A stretch of DNA of 64,000 nt from Aliikangiella sp964411875 (GCA_964411875.1 CAYPMT010000001.1:1-64000); one strand, 5' to 3'; counted from the first letter of the stretch, positions 35,528 through 44,446 are shown. Numbers and translations: made by a program. Notes: generated by a model from the sequence alone, not told the origin.

Positions 35528-36016
35528 ATGTTAAAGCTAAAAGATTTCTTTGGTTTACTTATTGAGGAAGAATACGCTGATATTCAACCTTTGTTAGATA
35601 TTTTAGATGTCTCTCGACTGATTGATCAAACTCAAGTCGTTAAGTCTTTAATAAAACAAAATGGTAGCAAGGCGGCTATTGTTAATGTTGCTAGGCGACA
35701 GCAAGTTTTGAAAATGCTTAGGATTCTACTTGATGATAAGATGCTCGATTATGACCCACTCTACTATGTTAAAGAAATTACCACGTCAAGTGACCATGAT
35801 CGACGTTATGGCGCAGAAGATAAATTGCTTGAATTTGCTCTAATTGTTGCTTCAACCAAAAGTAAACGCATTTTGGAGGAGGATGCTGGGTTTATTACTT
35901 TTAAACAATTACGCGAAGCGGCTTTTCAAGGAACACGTTTTGATCGGCTTTGGGATATTTTGTCAGAAGAAACGCGTCATATTGTTAATGCTTACCGTAA
36001 AACCAATAGTAAATAA
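35528..36016 (+). CDS. Conserved-looking hypothetical protein, 162 residues
   Basis: The protein is soluble, rich in charged residues and predicted mostly helical, with no signal peptide. It starts LKLKDFFGLLIEEEYADIQPL and has a central segment VARRQQVLKMLRILLDDKMLDYDP. AAGG precedes the ATG by about ten bases. I recognise no family. It lies between lptG and trmJ, and TATAAT at 35439-35444 may be its -10 box with a poor -35. Its real-gene status is supported by length, ribosome-binding site and tight packing, not by homology. Confidence 0.7.
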   Translation: MLKLKDFFGLLIEEEYADIQPLLDILDVSRLIDQTQVVKSLIKQNGSKAAIVNVARRQQVLKMLRILLDDKMLDYDPLYYVKEITTSSDHDRRYGAEDKLLEFALIVASTKSKRILEEDAGFITFKQLREAAFQGTRFDRLWDILSEETRHIVNAYRKTNSK

Positions 36017-36053
36017 TTTAAACGATTTAACTTTCCTATTATACTAGTCCACT

Positions 36054-36800
36054 ATGTTAGAAAAAATTCGTATGGTGCTCTCGCACACCACTCATCCTGG
36101 AAATATTGGTGCCGCTGCCCGTGCTATGAAAGTAATGGGGTTGTCGGACTTATGTTTAGTAAATCCTAGTCAATATCCGAGCGCACAAGCGACAGAAAGA
36201 GCTTCACGCGCGGTTGATATTTTAGCTAATGCTAAAGTTTGTCATGATATTGAATCAGCTATCTCTGATTGTCGATTGATTGTTGGAGCGAGTGCCCGTC
36301 GACGTAGCTTGCCAAGTAAACTGATTACACCACGCGATCTTATTGATATTATTCAACAGGACTCTTCGAGAGTACCCATTGCTATTCTTTTTGGTACAGA
36401 AAACTCTGGTTTAACCAATGAAGAGCTGCACTTGTGTCACTATCATCTTTATATTCCAACTAACCCCGATTATTCTTCGCTTAATTTAGCTTCTGCAGTG
36501 CAATTAATTGCTTATGAAATGCGGTTAGCTTTTAGTGGTGATGAACAGTTACCTCAACAAAGAACTGTTGATACTGAGTCAGTTGTAACGCGGCAAGAAT
36601 TACAAGGTTTATTAGAGCATTTTGATCAAGTGATGCAACAAACCGGCTATCTTATTCCAGACTATGCCAAACAAATTGATATTAGGATGAATCGTTTGTT
36701 TAATAAAGCTGAAATCACTCAGAGTGAATTGAATATTTTAAGAGGGTTTTTAACCTCAGTAGAAAAGTTTTGTGCTAGTCATCAGGTTGAACAGCCATGA
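36054..36800 (+). CDS. trmJ: tRNA (cytidine/uridine-2'-O-)-methyltransferase TrmJ
   Basis: TrmJ methylates the 2'-O of residue 32 in the anticodon loop of several tRNAs. The 248-residue SPOUT-family protein has SHTTHPGNIGAAARAMKVMG (about 10-29), the knot motif FGTENSGLTNEE and the closing SLNLASAVQLIAYE. No Shine-Dalgarno sequence is visible. A -10-like TATACT (36040-36045) ends only eight bases before the ATG, so a leaderless transcript is possible. It overlaps iscS by four bases. Confidence 0.95.
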   Translation: MLEKIRMVLSHTTHPGNIGAAARAMKVMGLSDLCLVNPSQYPSAQATERASRAVDILANAKVCHDIESAISDCRLIVGASARRRSLPSKLITPRDLIDIIQQDSSRVPIAILFGTENSGLTNEELHLCHYHLYIPTNPDYSSLNLASAVQLIAYEMRLAFSGDEQLPQQRTVDTESVVTRQELQGLLEHFDQVMQQTGYLIPDYAKQIDIRMNRLFNKAEITQSELNILRGFLTSVEKFCASHQVEQP

Positions 36801-37945
36801 AAAAAGTAATTTATTTAGATTATGCAGCAACCACACCCGTTGATCCAAAAGTGGCTGAGAAGATGATGCAATGCTTAACCATTGATGGGGTGTTTGCTAA
36901 TCCAGCTTCTCGTTCTCATCGTTTAGGTTGGCAAGCTGAAGAGGTTGTTGATATTGCTCGTAATCAGGTAGCCGATTGTGTCGGTGCTGATGTCAGAGAA
37001 ATTATTTGGACATCAGGTGCTACTGAATCAAATAACTTGGCGATAAAAGGTATCGCTGAAAAACAAAAGCAAGGCCATATAATTACCAGTGCGATTGAGC
37101 ATAAAGCGGTTATTGATACTTGCAAAAAGCTTGAAACGCAGGGTTTTAACGTGACCTATTTAACACCCGAACAATCTGGCCTTGTATCTCCAGAGTCAGT
37201 TGAGCAAGCGATTACTGATGAAACAATTTTGATTTCAATTATGCAGGTTAACAATGAAATAGGTACGATTCAACCGATTGAGTCAATTGGTTTGTTAGCG
37301 GCAAAGCATAAGATCTTATTTCATGTAGATGCTGCTCAAAGTGCTGGTAAGTTATCCATTGACTTGAGCCAACTACCGGTTGATTTGATGTCTTTTTCGG
37401 CACATAAAGTCTATGGCCCAAAGGGTATTGGTTGTTTATATGTTAAAAAAAGTCAGCAAGGTAATCTGCAAGCTCAAATTCATGGTGGCGGTCATGAAAG
37501 AGGGTTACGTTCAGGCACTTTAGCCCCTCACCAAATTGCAGCTATGGGTCTTGCTTTTGAGTTAGCTAAACAAAACTTGGAAAATGAAAGTCGAGTCATT
37601 AATCAAAAAAAATTAACCTTGTTAAATGCTCTACAAGAAGTAGAGGGAATTCATGTTAATGGTGATCTAAATCAGAGCGTTAGTAATATATTGAACCTAC
37701 GTTTTGACGGCGTTGATAGTGAAAGTTTATTGATGGCTTTTAAAGATATTGCCGTTTCTTCTGGCTCGGCTTGTACTTCGGCGAGTGTTGAGCCATCTCA
37801 CGTGTTAAAACAGCTTGGCCTTAGTGATGAAGAGGCACATGCCTCATTGCGTTTTTCTGTAGGTCGCTTTACCAGTGATGATGATATTCAAGCTACGATT
37901 AATATTGTAAAAAGTGGGTTTGAGCGGCTGAAAGCTATCGATTAA
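36797..37945 (+). CDS. iscS: Cysteine desulfurase, IscS type
   Basis: IscS takes sulfur from cysteine for iron-sulfur clusters, thiolated tRNA and cofactors. The 382-residue PLP enzyme has the PLP-lysine Lys204 (SAHKVYGPKG) and the mobile-loop cysteine Cys326 (SSGSACTSAS, E. coli Cys328), placing it in group I. It is about 22 residues shorter than E. coli IscS (404). The usual order is trmJ-iscR-iscS-iscU-iscA; here iscR is missing and no iscU follows, so only the desulfurase stays with trmJ. Its ATG overlaps the trmJ stop. It may serve tRNA thiolation, with cluster assembly elsewhere. Confidence 0.9.
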   Translation: MKKVIYLDYAATTPVDPKVAEKMMQCLTIDGVFANPASRSHRLGWQAEEVVDIARNQVADCVGADVREIIWTSGATESNNLAIKGIAEKQKQGHIITSAIEHKAVIDTCKKLETQGFNVTYLTPEQSGLVSPESVEQAITDETILISIMQVNNEIGTIQPIESIGLLAAKHKILFHVDAAQSAGKLSIDLSQLPVDLMSFSAHKVYGPKGIGCLYVKKSQQGNLQAQIHGGGHERGLRSGTLAPHQIAAMGLAFELAKQNLENESRVINQKKLTLLNALQEVEGIHVNGDLNQSVSNILNLRFDGVDSESLLMAFKDIAVSSGSACTSASVEPSHVLKQLGLSDEEAHASLRFSVGRFTSDDDIQATINIVKSGFERLKAID

Positions 37946-38004
37946 AATTTAACCATTGTATTCTCTTTGAGTGTTGGTATAGCTAAAAAAATATGACAAA
38001 GATC

Positions 38005-38032
38005 TTGTTTTTTTCTGTAAAACCCGGATAAT
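38005..38032 (+). promoter_or_regulatory. Promoter of tRNA-Lys
   Basis: TTGTTT (38005-38010) and GATAAT (38027-38032) are spaced by 16 bases. GCGCCCC follows, a GC-rich discriminator typical of stable-RNA promoters under stringent control. The tRNA starts 20 bases further on. Confidence 0.6.
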
Positions 38033-38052
38033 GCGCCCCTCGTTTAGACATT

Positions 38053-38128
38053 GGGTCGTTAGCTCAGCCGGTAGAGCAGTTGACTTTTAATCAATTGGTC
38101 GGGCGTTCGAATCGCCCACGACCCACCA
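38053..38128 (+). tRNA. tRNA-Lys (anticodon UUU)
   Basis: The 76 bases fold as a standard tRNA: acceptor arms GGGTCGT and ACGACCC, D-arm GCTCAGCCGGTAGAGC, anticodon stem TTGA/TCAA with loop CTTTTAA giving TTT, T-loop GTTCGAATC in its stem GGGC/GCCC, and encoded CCA. It stands alone, without neighbouring tRNA genes. Confidence 0.97.
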
Positions 38129-38155
38129 TTTATTTTGATGTTTATCGAATAATTT

Positions 38156-38398
38156 TTATTGTCGAATATCAATATCAAGCTCTAAATTAATTCTACCGTC
38201 AGTTTCTAAAACGCCAATTGAATTGCCTTCAGTATTGGTGATAACAACAATTGGATCCTGAAAGCTTGGACGGCGAATAAACTTGATATTCCAACCAAAG
38301 CTTTCTATTTTGTTTAAAACTTCAAGTTGTTCCGTATTTAAATAGTCCTTAATATTCGATGGTACAGGGCTGTCTCCTGTTCTTTTGTCTTGTTCCAT
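38156..38398 (-). CDS. Small conserved hypothetical protein
   Basis: The 80-residue soluble protein has a disordered, charged start, then NTEQLEVLNKIESFGW, and a beta-rich segment with IKFIRRPSFQDPIVVITN. The pattern of Phe-Gly-Trp followed by Arg-Arg-Pro occurs in small conserved proteins of unknown function in Gammaproteobacteria, to my memory. It is transcribed leftwards and converges with the tRNA-Lys gene, ending 28 bases from it. No function is known. Confidence 0.65.
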   Translation of the reverse strand: MEQDKRTGDSPVPSNIKDYLNTEQLEVLNKIESFGWNIKFIRRPSFQDPIVVITNTEGNSIGVLETDGRINLELDIDIRQ

Positions 38399-38607
38399 GG
38401 TTGTTTACCTCTCAATTATTTAGTTTGATAATCTCTGTTTACTCACACAGAATATTATAATAACTGATTGATTTAAAGTCATTAAACGCTATTAGATAAT
38501 TGGTGGGTAAATTTATAACGGCTGGTATTTAAAGTTGCTAGTTGCTAGGATGAGGTTTGCTTTACTGTTTTACACCATTATTAGTCATTATTGTTAGGTT
38601 GTCTGTT

Positions 38608-39534
38608 ATGCCTAGATTGTCTGTTAAATCAGCTGAAATACCAGTATCTGAGCAAGAAAAAGTTCAGTTGTTTTTAGATTATCTCTGGATGCAGGATGGC
38701 TTGAGCCAGCAAACCCTTGATAGTTATCGTTCAGACCTGAATTTGTTTATAGCATGGCTAGTCTCTAATCATTCATCTCTACTCAAAGTTGATTTAGCTT
38801 TATTGCAGGGTTACCTTTCTTATCGACATAAACAGGCTTTTTCGAGTCGTTCAACTGCTCGTTTGTTATCCAGTTTAAGGCGTTTTTATCGATATGCACT
38901 AGAACAACATTTAATTCTTCAAGATCCAACGGCAAAAGTTGCTTCACCCAAACTTGCTAAGTCATTACCTCACAGTCTTTCTGAAGCCAATATTGAAAAG
39001 CTGCTCGCAATGCCTAATTTTGATGAACCTTTAGGTAGTCGTGACAGAGCTATGCTTGAATTAATGTATGCCAGTGGTTTAAGAATTTCAGAATTGATTG
39101 GATTAGAGTTTAATCAAATCAGTTTAAACCAAGGGGTTGTTAGAGTTGTTGGTAAGGGTAATAAAGAGCGTTTGGTACCTTTCGGTGATACAGCGTTAGA
39201 GGCTATACAGCATTATATTAAAACTTCCCGAGGAATTTTATTGGGTAGTCAGGTTTGTGATTTTCTTTTCGTTTCTAAGCGAGCAAAAAAAATGACACGA
39301 CAAACTTTTTGGTATCGGGTTAAACTTTATGCCAAGCAAGCCGCGATTACTCAACCACTCTCTCCCCACACTTTAAGGCATGCTTTTGCGACACATTTAT
39401 TATCTCATGGTGCCGACTTAAGAACTTTGCAGCTGTTATTGGGTCATAGCGATCTTTCAACCACTCAAATTTATACACATATTGCTAAAGAAAGGCTCCA
39501 GTCAATTCATCGACAGCATCATCCGAGGGGCTAA
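38608..39534 (+). CDS. xerD: Site-specific tyrosine recombinase XerD
   Basis: XerD, with XerC, resolves chromosome dimers at dif. The protein has an N-terminal SAM-like domain (about 15-100) and a C-terminal catalytic domain with Arg (ASGLRISELIGLEF), HTLRHAFATHLL, GHSDLSTTQIYTH and its Tyr nucleophile, forming the R-K-H-R-H-Y set. ATG 38608 is chosen because it gives 308 residues, close to E. coli XerD (298), and TTAGG stands just upstream. An upstream TTG (38557) would add 17 hydrophobic residues. The pairing xerD-dsbC is standard in Gammaproteobacteria. Confidence 0.95.
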   Translation: MPRLSVKSAEIPVSEQEKVQLFLDYLWMQDGLSQQTLDSYRSDLNLFIAWLVSNHSSLLKVDLALLQGYLSYRHKQAFSSRSTARLLSSLRRFYRYALEQHLILQDPTAKVASPKLAKSLPHSLSEANIEKLLAMPNFDEPLGSRDRAMLELMYASGLRISELIGLEFNQISLNQGVVRVVGKGNKERLVPFGDTALEAIQHYIKTSRGILLGSQVCDFLFVSKRAKKMTRQTFWYRVKLYAKQAAITQPLSPHTLRHAFATHLLSHGADLRTLQLLLGHSDLSTTQIYTHIAKERLQSIHRQHHPRG

Positions 39535-39600
39535 ACTTATAGTTAAGCTATGTTATGATAGAGGGTATTATTAAATTGGCTATGCAGCTTGAGGGACTTA

Positions 39601-40500
39601 ATGAATTATTTTACTAAAAAACTTATTGTTTTTGCCTTAATGGCATTATTAGCTTTGATTTTTTTTCTAGGTTTTGAATCAAGAAATGCTTCTCACTCGA
39701 GTGATCTTAATACGACTGATCTTAATAGTAGCGCTCCCAATAATAAACAGTCTGAATCTGCTGAGGTGATACCCAGTGAGTCAAAAGTGCAAGATAGGGT
39801 AGAAGTGCAAGAGGAAACTCACACTAAAACGCCTGAACAGATTAAGCTAGCGCTAGAAAGCAAATTAAATGTCGAAGTTGATAGTATTGAAAAAAGCCCA
39901 ATTGATGGTTTTTATCAAGCTTTTTTAAATGGTGATTTAGTTTATATTTCTAGCACGGGCCATCATTTAATGGCAGGGAACTTATTAGATTTAACTAAAC
40001 AAAGACCAATTAATCTATCACAAATAGCGATCCAGAAGCAGGAAGCTAAGTTAGCGCCCAAACGGGCTGAATTAATTGCTAATGTTAATGAAGCTGATAT
40101 GGTGGTTTACAAAGCCAAACAAGAAAAGTATGAGATTACTATTTTCACTGATGTTGACTGTGGCTATTGTCGTAGACTTCATCAAGAAGTTGCTAAGCTA
40201 ATAGGAAAAGGTGTCAGTGTGCGTTATATGGCTTATCCAAGAGCTGGGCTAGGTTCAGCTTCGCACAAAAAGCTGGAATCTATTTGGTGTGCCAAAGATC
40301 GGTTAGCGGCTATGGATGCAGCTAAATTACAAGGACAATTTTCGCCAGGTAATTGTCAAGATCAACTGGCTGAACAGTATTATTTAAGTCAAGCACTTAA
40401 ATTATCTGGCACGCCAGCAATTATTTTATCGAATGGTGAAATTATTGGTGGTTATTTGCCCGCAGAGCAATTATTCGCAGAATTGCAAAAACGTTCTTAA
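39601..40500 (+). CDS. dsbC: Thiol:disulfide interchange protein DsbC
   Basis: DsbC corrects wrong disulfides in the periplasm and is kept reduced by DsbD. The 299-residue protein has an N-terminal hydrophobic segment (about 7-25) followed by a Ser/Asn-rich linker, a dimerisation domain (about 75-140) and a thioredoxin fold with active site CGYC (187-190) and cis-proline loop SGTPAII. GAGG six bases upstream sets the ATG at 39601. The N-terminal segment has no clear cleavage motif and the long linker suggests membrane anchoring, unlike the soluble E. coli protein (236 residues), making it about 60 residues longer than usual. Confidence 0.92.
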   Translation: MNYFTKKLIVFALMALLALIFFLGFESRNASHSSDLNTTDLNSSAPNNKQSESAEVIPSESKVQDRVEVQEETHTKTPEQIKLALESKLNVEVDSIEKSPIDGFYQAFLNGDLVYISSTGHHLMAGNLLDLTKQRPINLSQIAIQKQEAKLAPKRAELIANVNEADMVVYKAKQEKYEITIFTDVDCGYCRRLHQEVAKLIGKGVSVRYMAYPRAGLGSASHKKLESIWCAKDRLAAMDAAKLQGQFSPGNCQDQLAEQYYLSQALKLSGTPAIILSNGEIIGGYLPAEQLFAELQKRS

Positions 40501-40551
40501 GTTGTAAGGTTTTTAGTTATTAATCAGCATTGTTGAATAACAACTATTTGG

Positions 40552-40920
40552 TTAAATAAAGAGTAGCGCAAAAACCTTTCTGTTTTCATAGGCTAGTATT
40601 TGAAAAGTATGGCAAGCTGGTCGGGTTGCCATAACTTCAACAGAAAGCCCTAGACGATTAATTTGTTGAATAGCGCTTTGTGGCAAAAACAAATGTTTTT
40701 CGCCAGTACCGATTAATAAAACTTCGGTCTCTGAGGGAATTCTCTCAATTAGTTGGTCGATATTCAGTGCTGAAAAATTTGTAGCACTTTCAAAAATAGT
40801 CACGTTTGAGGGTTGCAATAAAATCGGTCTATTGTAAAGTGTTCCAGAGATATTAATTTCACCAGCTTTATAGCTTTTGATATTAATTGAGTTATGGTTA
40901 GGTTCTTTTTGCAAAAGCAT
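40552..40920 (-). CDS. Mth938-like domain protein (DUF498 type)
   Basis: The 122-residue protein has the Mth938 fold signature: INISGTLYNRPILL near the start, LLIGTGEKHLFLP in the middle and GLSVEVMATRPACHTFQILA near the end. Members include the mitochondrial complex I assembly factor NDUFAF3 and many bacterial proteins of unknown role. It lies alone on the minus strand between dsbC and the gene before recJ. The function in bacteria is not established. Confidence 0.82.
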   Translation of the reverse strand: MLLQKEPNHNSINIKSYKAGEINISGTLYNRPILLQPSNVTIFESATNFSALNIDQLIERIPSETEVLLIGTGEKHLFLPQSAIQQINRLGLSVEVMATRPACHTFQILAYENRKVFALLFI

Positions 40921-41157
40921 GAGTTTATTTAGCCTTAGTTGACTGATTAAATGCCTCAGGTTTTATGGTTGAAGCTTCTGTCTTTAAAAAAGTATCATCG
41001 AAAAATTGCTCTTTCTCAATATCGAGTATTTAAATAGATGATGAGGCTATTAGCCTATCAAATCAGAGCACTAGACTCTAGATAAAAAATTTAATAAAAG
41101 GACTTTTTTATTGTGCAGATATAAGAATAAAAAGGTTATAAAGATCTAAGAGCGTTT

Positions 41158-42099
41158 ATGCATTCATTAAAAATTTTTTTACCCCATGCCACAATGCAAC
41201 AAATTGAGCCTTTATTTGAGTTAGAAAAGGTTAAAGAGACAGTAACTATTAAGGGTTTAACACAAGACTGGCAGTCGCTTTTTTGTCAAAGTGTTAATTA
41301 CCCTGATAGCCATTTGCCTTGGTCTCAATTACGTATGGCACAATTTGGCCTCAGTCCTAATGTTAAAACGATTGCTTGTTGTGACCCGGTTATGTTGCAG
41401 TTAACTCATCGAGGCGCTTACATGATGGGACAGTCGCCTTTAACTTGGACGCATAACGATGCAATTCGAGTGGTGGCGCAAATCAATGAGAAACTTATGA
41501 ATGAGGGTGAAAGCCTTTATTTAATCGATAAAAATGCCTGGCTTTTTTGCAGTGAGCAAGCGATGAGTTTTTCTGCTCCCAGAGTTGATGAGCTTATTGG
41601 TAAAGATATGTTTGATTTTTCTTATGGTGGTCAAGAGCATACCTTTTGGCAAAAGTTAACCACAGAAATGCAAATGCTCATGAAACAAATGCAAGATTAC
41701 CAAGGGCTCACAGCTGTTGCACCGGAAACTTGTTTAGGCGTCCATTTTTTTGATTGTTTAACTTTAAATGAATCTAAAGAAAATCATGCGGATGAACGTC
41801 AGCAGATTCCATTTATTAAAAATACTAAGATGACTTTAGTGAGTAATAACGATTTGATTAAAACCTTTTGTATGAATACGTTATTAACTTATTGCGAATA
41901 TGAACAGCTTGATCAAGTTGAGACTGATGAGTGCATTCTTATTTTATTTGAAACAGAACAGGAAACGTACCCTAAACTTGTTCAGTTTTGGCAAGATAGA
42001 ATATTAACAAATAAAAAACTGGATACTCAAATTGTTTTGCAAGATCGAATTATTACACGAAAAAACGAACCTAGCCTGTTACAGCGAATATTCAGCTAG
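41158..42099 (+). CDS. Phosphoglycerate mutase-like (RpfE-type?) hypothetical protein
   Basis: The 313-residue protein has no signal peptide. It contains HLPWSQLRMAQFGL, then a block with CCDPVMLQLTHRGAYMMG (about 82-99), a pattern I associate with proteins annotated as cofactor-independent phosphoglycerate mutase-like or RpfE-like, encoded just before recJ in Xanthomonadaceae and relatives. Catalytic Ser and metal-binding motifs of true phosphoglycerate mutases are not visible. The recJ start codon follows after one base, so the two are co-transcribed. Role unknown. Confidence 0.55.
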   Translation: MHSLKIFLPHATMQQIEPLFELEKVKETVTIKGLTQDWQSLFCQSVNYPDSHLPWSQLRMAQFGLSPNVKTIACCDPVMLQLTHRGAYMMGQSPLTWTHNDAIRVVAQINEKLMNEGESLYLIDKNAWLFCSEQAMSFSAPRVDELIGKDMFDFSYGGQEHTFWQKLTTEMQMLMKQMQDYQGLTAVAPETCLGVHFFDCLTLNESKENHADERQQIPFIKNTKMTLVSNNDLIKTFCMNTLLTYCEYEQLDQVETDECILILFETEQETYPKLVQFWQDRILTNKKLDTQIVLQDRIITRKNEPSLLQRIFS

Positions 42100-42100
42100 T

Positions 42101-43843
42101 ATGATTATTAAAAAAGTCATTAACAAGTCATGGGTTCAGCCAAATCCTGAATTAGATGTTTTTCCAACCAAAATACAACAGATTTTAGCGACACGAAATG
42201 TTCAAAGTCTAGAAGCATTAGACTATTCACTTAAAGGTTTATTGCCACCAACCAAACTAAAATCCATCGATAAGGCGACCGGGGTTTTATTTGACGCGAT
42301 TAAGTTAGAACAATCAATTTTGATTATTGGGGACTTTGATGCAGATGGTGCAACTAGCACTGCAGTTTTATTACGTGCATTAAAGCTATTAGGTGCAAAA
42401 AAAATCAATTATCTAGTGCCTGATAGGTTTCACTTTGGTTATGGCTTATCGGTTAAACTGGTTGAGCATGCGGCTCAATTTAATCCTGATTTAATTGTGA
42501 CTGTTGATACCGGTATTACCAATGTTGAAGGGGTTGAGCGGGCTAATCAGTTAGGTATTTCAGTCATTATTACCGATCATCATTTGGCAAGTATTCAGTT
42601 GCCTGAGGCAAAAGCTATTGTTAATCCAAATCAACCGGGTGATCGTTTTGAAAGTAAATGTCTTGCGGGCGTTGGCGTTGCATTTTACTTAATGTTATCA
42701 CTAAGAAGTTGTATGCGAGCCCAAGGGTGGTTTAAAGAAAAAAATATTGATGAACCTAATTTGGCTGAGTTACTTGATATTGTTGCTGTTGGAACCGTTG
42801 CAGACTTAGTACCTCTCGATAAAAATAATCGTATTATGGTTGAGCAGGGTTTAAAACGAATTCGCAGCGGTCTTTCTTGTGCGGGTATTAAGGCATTATT
42901 GCAAATAGCTAAACGCCAGGAAAAAAAATGTCAGGCCAGTGACTTAGGCTTTGCTGTTGGTCCCAGAATTAATGCAGCTGGACGTCTTGATGATATATCT
43001 ATTGGCATTGAGTGTTTATTAATGGATGATTATGAAAAAGCGCTATCTATTGCAAGTAAACTTGATAATTTAAATCGTTCACGAAAAAATATTGAAAAGG
43101 AAATGTTAGCGCAAGCAACAAAAGATATTGAAACTTGTATTGAAAAAATCTTGTCAAATGATGTCGATGAAGGTCAGGAAACATCAGCGTTATGTTTGTA
43201 TGACCCTAATTGGCACCAAGGTGTTGTTGGTATTTTAGCTTCTCGTGTTAAAGAAAAAATTAATCGTCCAGTAATTATTTTTGCACAAGATGATAATCAA
43301 GCGTTACTTAAGGGGTCGGCTCGTTCTATTGAAGGTTTACATATACGCGATATTTTAGCTTTGATAGACAGCCAAGACTCTCAACTAATCGAAAAATTTG
43401 GTGGTCATGCTATGGCTGCAGGTTTAACTATTAAGCAAGACAACTATCAAAAGTTTGCGGAGTTTTTTCAACAAAATGTGCAATCCAATAGTGGTTTAAT
43501 TAAAGATGAAATTATTACTGATGGCGAGTTGCAGCCTGATGAATTAAGTCTTGATTTTGCCTCTCAATTACGTCGTTTGGGGCCTTGGGGGCAAGGTTTT
43601 CCAGAGCCTTTATTTAGCGATGATTTTTTTGTGGTTAACTGTCGTGTTCTTGCTGAAGAACATTTGAAACTTGTTGTTGAAAAACAAGGCCATTATATTG
43701 ATGGAATCTTTTTCCGTTATCCAAAAGCACTTAATGTGGCTGAAGGTGATAAGATTAAATTAGTTTATAAGCTAGCGGTTAATGAATACCTCGGTAATCA
43801 AACGCCTCAGCTGATGATTGAGCAGCTAGAAATCTTCCGGTGA
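42101..43843 (+). CDS. recJ: Single-stranded-DNA exonuclease RecJ
   Basis: RecJ is a 5'-3' single-strand exonuclease for recombination, mismatch and base-excision repair. The 580-residue protein has the DHH phosphoesterase motifs IIGDFDADGATST (motif I), VTVDTGI (II) and TDHH (III), a DHHA1 domain with GGHAMAAGLT, and a C-terminal OB fold. ATG 42101 follows the preceding stop by one base and matches the family start (E. coli 577 residues). The frame is open upstream, overlapping the previous gene, but this is not used. The 3' end overlaps yacG on the other strand by 18 bases. Confidence 0.96.
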   Translation: MIIKKVINKSWVQPNPELDVFPTKIQQILATRNVQSLEALDYSLKGLLPPTKLKSIDKATGVLFDAIKLEQSILIIGDFDADGATSTAVLLRALKLLGAKKINYLVPDRFHFGYGLSVKLVEHAAQFNPDLIVTVDTGITNVEGVERANQLGISVIITDHHLASIQLPEAKAIVNPNQPGDRFESKCLAGVGVAFYLMLSLRSCMRAQGWFKEKNIDEPNLAELLDIVAVGTVADLVPLDKNNRIMVEQGLKRIRSGLSCAGIKALLQIAKRQEKKCQASDLGFAVGPRINAAGRLDDISIGIECLLMDDYEKALSIASKLDNLNRSRKNIEKEMLAQATKDIETCIEKILSNDVDEGQETSALCLYDPNWHQGVVGILASRVKEKINRPVIIFAQDDNQALLKGSARSIEGLHIRDILALIDSQDSQLIEKFGGHAMAAGLTIKQDNYQKFAEFFQQNVQSNSGLIKDEIITDGELQPDELSLDFASQLRRLGPWGQGFPEPLFSDDFFVVNCRVLAEEHLKLVVEKQGHYIDGIFFRYPKALNVAEGDKIKLVYKLAVNEYLGNQTPQLMIEQLEIFR

Positions 43844-44029
43844 GTCTATCTCATCAGAAGAGCCTGATGGTGGTGCCGATGAGCCTGCTATAACATGACC
43901 CTCATTTGCCCATTCGCCGAGATCAATTAACTGACAACGTTTACTGCAAAAAGGTCGAAAATCTTGGCAATCTTTCCATCGAAGGCTCTTTTTGCAAGTT
44001 GGACATGAGATGATTAAGTCATTTTTCAT
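43826..44029 (-). CDS. yacG: DNA gyrase inhibitor YacG (zinc-binding)
   Basis: YacG is a small protein that binds GyrB and inhibits DNA gyrase. The 67 residues carry one zinc finger CPTC...FCSKRC (C-x2-C-x15-C-x3-C, about residues 9-33) followed by the conserved IDLGEWANEGHVI and an acidic tail, as in the family. In E. coli it lies with coaE and zapD; here it is alone, converging with recJ with which it shares 18 bases of coding sequence. Confidence 0.9.
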   Translation of the reverse strand: MKNDLIISCPTCKKSLRWKDCQDFRPFCSKRCQLIDLGEWANEGHVIAGSSAPPSGSSDEIDSPEDF

Positions 44030-44113
44030 TAACTTTTTCTTTTCTTTGGTGTTTCTATAGCAGTATAATCTATGTTAATTAAATTACAAAAGTTTAGTTA
44101 ATAGAGGAATAAA

Positions 44114-44392
44114 ATGGCAACTGCAACAGCAAGACATATTCTAGTTTCAAGTGAAGATGAGTGTAATCAGTTAAAACAACAAATTATTGATGGTAGTAGT
44201 TTTGAAGATATTGCAAAGGAGCACTCAACTTGCCCATCTGGTAAAAGTGGCGGTGACTTAGGTGCTTTTGGTCCAGGTATGATGGTTCCTGAGTTTGATG
44301 AGGTTTGTTTTAATGAATCAGTCGGTGAGGTTCATGGACCAGTTAAAACACAGTTTGGATACCACTTGGTTGAAGTGACTAGTAGACAGTAG
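44114..44392 (+). CDS. ppiC: Parvulin-type peptidyl-prolyl isomerase
   Basis: PpiC catalyses cis-trans isomerisation of prolyl bonds. The 92-residue protein is a lone parvulin domain without signal peptide: ATARHILVSSEDE at the start, then SGKSGGDLGAFGPGMMVPEF and ending GYHLVEVTSRQ. Length equals E. coli PpiC (93). AGAGGAAT precedes the ATG. A bidirectional terminator follows 20 bases downstream. Confidence 0.93.
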   Translation: MATATARHILVSSEDECNQLKQQIIDGSSFEDIAKEHSTCPSGKSGGDLGAFGPGMMVPEFDEVCFNESVGEVHGPVKTQFGYHLVEVTSRQ

Positions 44393-44411
44393 TTTTATAA
44401 TAGTCGGATAA

Positions 44412-44446
44412 ACTAAAAAAGGCGCTATTTAAGCGCCTTTTTTAGT
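44412..44446. terminator. Bidirectional rho-independent terminator
   Basis: ACTAAAAAAGGCGC and GCGCCTTTTTTAGT form a perfect stem with a seven-base loop. It has T-runs for both strands and separates ppiC (rightward) from pckA (leftward). Confidence 0.93.
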
